The position numbers and the translations under genes were made by a program. The notes beneath the pieces are model-generated. The model saw nothing but the letters and a program-made list of their open reading frames with translations. It was not told the DNA's origin and did no database searches. This document shows, in pieces, positions 5,790-6,698 of a stretch of 6,698 nucleotides of DNA (position 1 is the first letter of the stretch; every line of letters starts with the position of its first letter). Where the stretch lies: the NCBI GenBank assembly GCA_905233795.1, contig CAJOFP010000034.1, forward strand, positions 8,706-15,403, given 5' to 3'. Origin of the DNA: an uncultured Oscillibacter sp. (GTDB taxonomy: Bacteria; Bacillota; Clostridia; Oscillospirales; Oscillospiraceae).

Positions 5790-6698
5790 ATGAATCAGGC
5801 CCGCCGTTTCGTTCCATCGTGGATTTCTGTTTTCTTAATCGGCTTGGTTTTAATCGGATTGGCCGGATTAACCGGATTGACCGCCAGCGCGGCGAATTAC
5901 GAAGAGGAATATGAGCATGATATTCCGGCGTATTCGGCGCGGAAAAACGGCTGTCCGTATTATATCTGCGTCAACCGCGCCGCCAATACGGTTACGATTT
6001 ACGAAGCGGATGAGAGCGGATATTATACGATTCCAATAAAAGCTATGGTCTGCTCCACGGGCCGCGAGGGTCACTCCACGCCGTTGGGGACGTTCGCTAT
6101 CACGGGCGTCAAAAAAACTTGGTGCTATATGGTTGACGGGACTTACGGGCAGTATTCCAGTCAGTTCCGGGGCAATTATTTATTTCATTCGATTTGCTAT
6201 AAAAAAGCCAATCCCGCGACCATGTTGACGGATGAATATAATATGCTTGGCGGACGCGCCTCACGCGGCTGTGTGCGCCTGCAGGTAATAGACGCCAAAT
6301 GGATTTATGATAATTGTAAAGCCGGAACCAAAGTCACGATTTATGATGACGAAAACTATCCCGGTCCGCTTGGAAAGCCTTTAAAAGCTCTGGATGAAAT
6401 CACGCCGGATATGGACAACGGCTGGGATCCCACGGATCCGCGTGAGAATAACCCGTGGAAAAATCAAACCGTGACGGATTTCGCTATCCAAGAAGATTTT
6501 ATCGCGTTAGAATCCGGTCTGAAACAGAATTTGAATACTATATCCAATCCGCCGGACGCGCTTCTGCCGCGTATTGTATGGACTTCCAGCGATCCGAGTA
6601 TAGCCACTGTAGACGCGAACGGACAGGTAATCGCGCTGAACGCCGGAAGCGCGACGATTACCGGGACGCGGGGCGATTTTTCAGACGCTTGTCAAGTC
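5790..6698 (+). CDS. Exported L,D-transpeptidase (YkuD domain) with a Big2 Ig-like domain; partial, runs off the right edge
   Basis: My own reading gives 303 residues open to the window end. Residues 1-35 are a signal peptide: Arg-Arg, a hydrophobic core and a likely cleavage after TASA (31-34). Residues 56-186 are a YkuD catalytic domain, which forms or remodels 3-3 peptidoglycan crosslinks through a Cys nucleophile, or attaches proteins to peptide stems. Visible features: YYICVNRAANTVTIY at the start, STPLGTF (96-102), catalytic His133 in FHS, and SRGCVRL (158-164) with Cys161 and Arg163. The segment after it, with GPLGKP (192-197) and GWDPTDP (211-217), is typical of clostridial family members. 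From about residue 227 a Big2 domain begins, with SSDPSIATVDANGQVIALNAGSATITGT (266-293), probably for surface attachment or wall binding. The region has six further Cys besides Cys161, many for an exported enzyme. GAGGGAG (5774-5780) lies 9 nt before the ATG. It follows the HTH gene by 65 bp; it may be a separate unit. Confidence 0.92.
   Translation, partial: MNQARRFVPSWISVFLIGLVLIGLAGLTGLTASAANYEEEYEHDIPAYSARKNGCPYYICVNRAANTVTIYEADESGYYTIPIKAMVCSTGREGHSTPLGTFAITGVKKTWCYMVDGTYGQYSSQFRGNYLFHSICYKKANPATMLTDEYNMLGGRASRGCVRLQVIDAKWIYDNCKAGTKVTIYDDENYPGPLGKPLKALDEITPDMDNGWDPTDPRENNPWKNQTVTDFAIQEDFIALESGLKQNLNTISNPPDALLPRIVWTSSDPSIATVDANGQVIALNAGSATITGTRGDFSDACQV
5856..5882 (+). repeat. Three 9-bp near-repeats in the signal-peptide coding sequence
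   Basis: GGATTGGCC, GGATTAACC and GGATTGACC follow each other directly and encode GLA-GLT-GLT in the hydrophobic core of the L,D-transpeptidase signal peptide. A weaker related unit, GGCTTGGTT, lies just upstream at 5841-5849. Unit gain or loss would change the hydrophobic core length without changing frame. Confidence 0.75.

Overview
The window looks like a chromosomal segment from a low-GC Gram-positive bacterium, most likely Bacillota of the Clostridia type. The signs are Shine-Dalgarno sequences such as AAGGAG and AGGAGG, a short-signal lipoprotein with an LTAC lipobox, and an exported YkuD L,D-transpeptidase followed by a bacterial Ig-like (Big2) domain, an architecture common in gut Clostridia. 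Coding DNA is moderately GC-rich, with many GCG, GGC and CGC codons, while the spacers are almost pure A+T. The genus cannot be told from the sequence.

Layout: a minus-strand lipoprotein gene runs off the left edge (1-340). A 329-bp AT-rich divergent region (341-669) holds a leader hairpin, a 10-bp-arm inverted repeat and a good promoter. Five plus-strand genes then follow with 53-96 bp spacers: a P2B-type (PMCA-like) calcium ATPase (670-3309), a TerD protein (3406-3990), a two-domain TerD-like/TerA protein (4067-5332), a small XRE-family HTH regulator (5386-5724), and an L,D-transpeptidase with a Big2 domain that runs off the right edge (5790-6698).

The likely biological theme is calcium and envelope stress. 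TerD-family proteins bind Ca2+ and belong to the Ter stress-response systems named after tellurite resistance. Here the set is reduced to TerD plus TerA, placed directly behind a calcium pump and followed by a possible regulator. TerB, TerC, TerE, TerF and TerZ are not in the window. The pump could lower or buffer cytosolic Ca2+ while the Ter proteins sense or respond to it. The HTH protein may control the cluster, perhaps through the inverted repeat upstream of the pump. These links are inferred from adjacency and shared strand. No convincing intrinsic terminator is visible between the five genes, so co-transcription is possible but unproven.

I see no RNA gene, CRISPR array, insertion sequence or attachment site. 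The most interesting element is the compact Ca2+-ATPase/TerD/TerA/XRE cluster. It reads as a variant of a known theme rather than a clearly new system.
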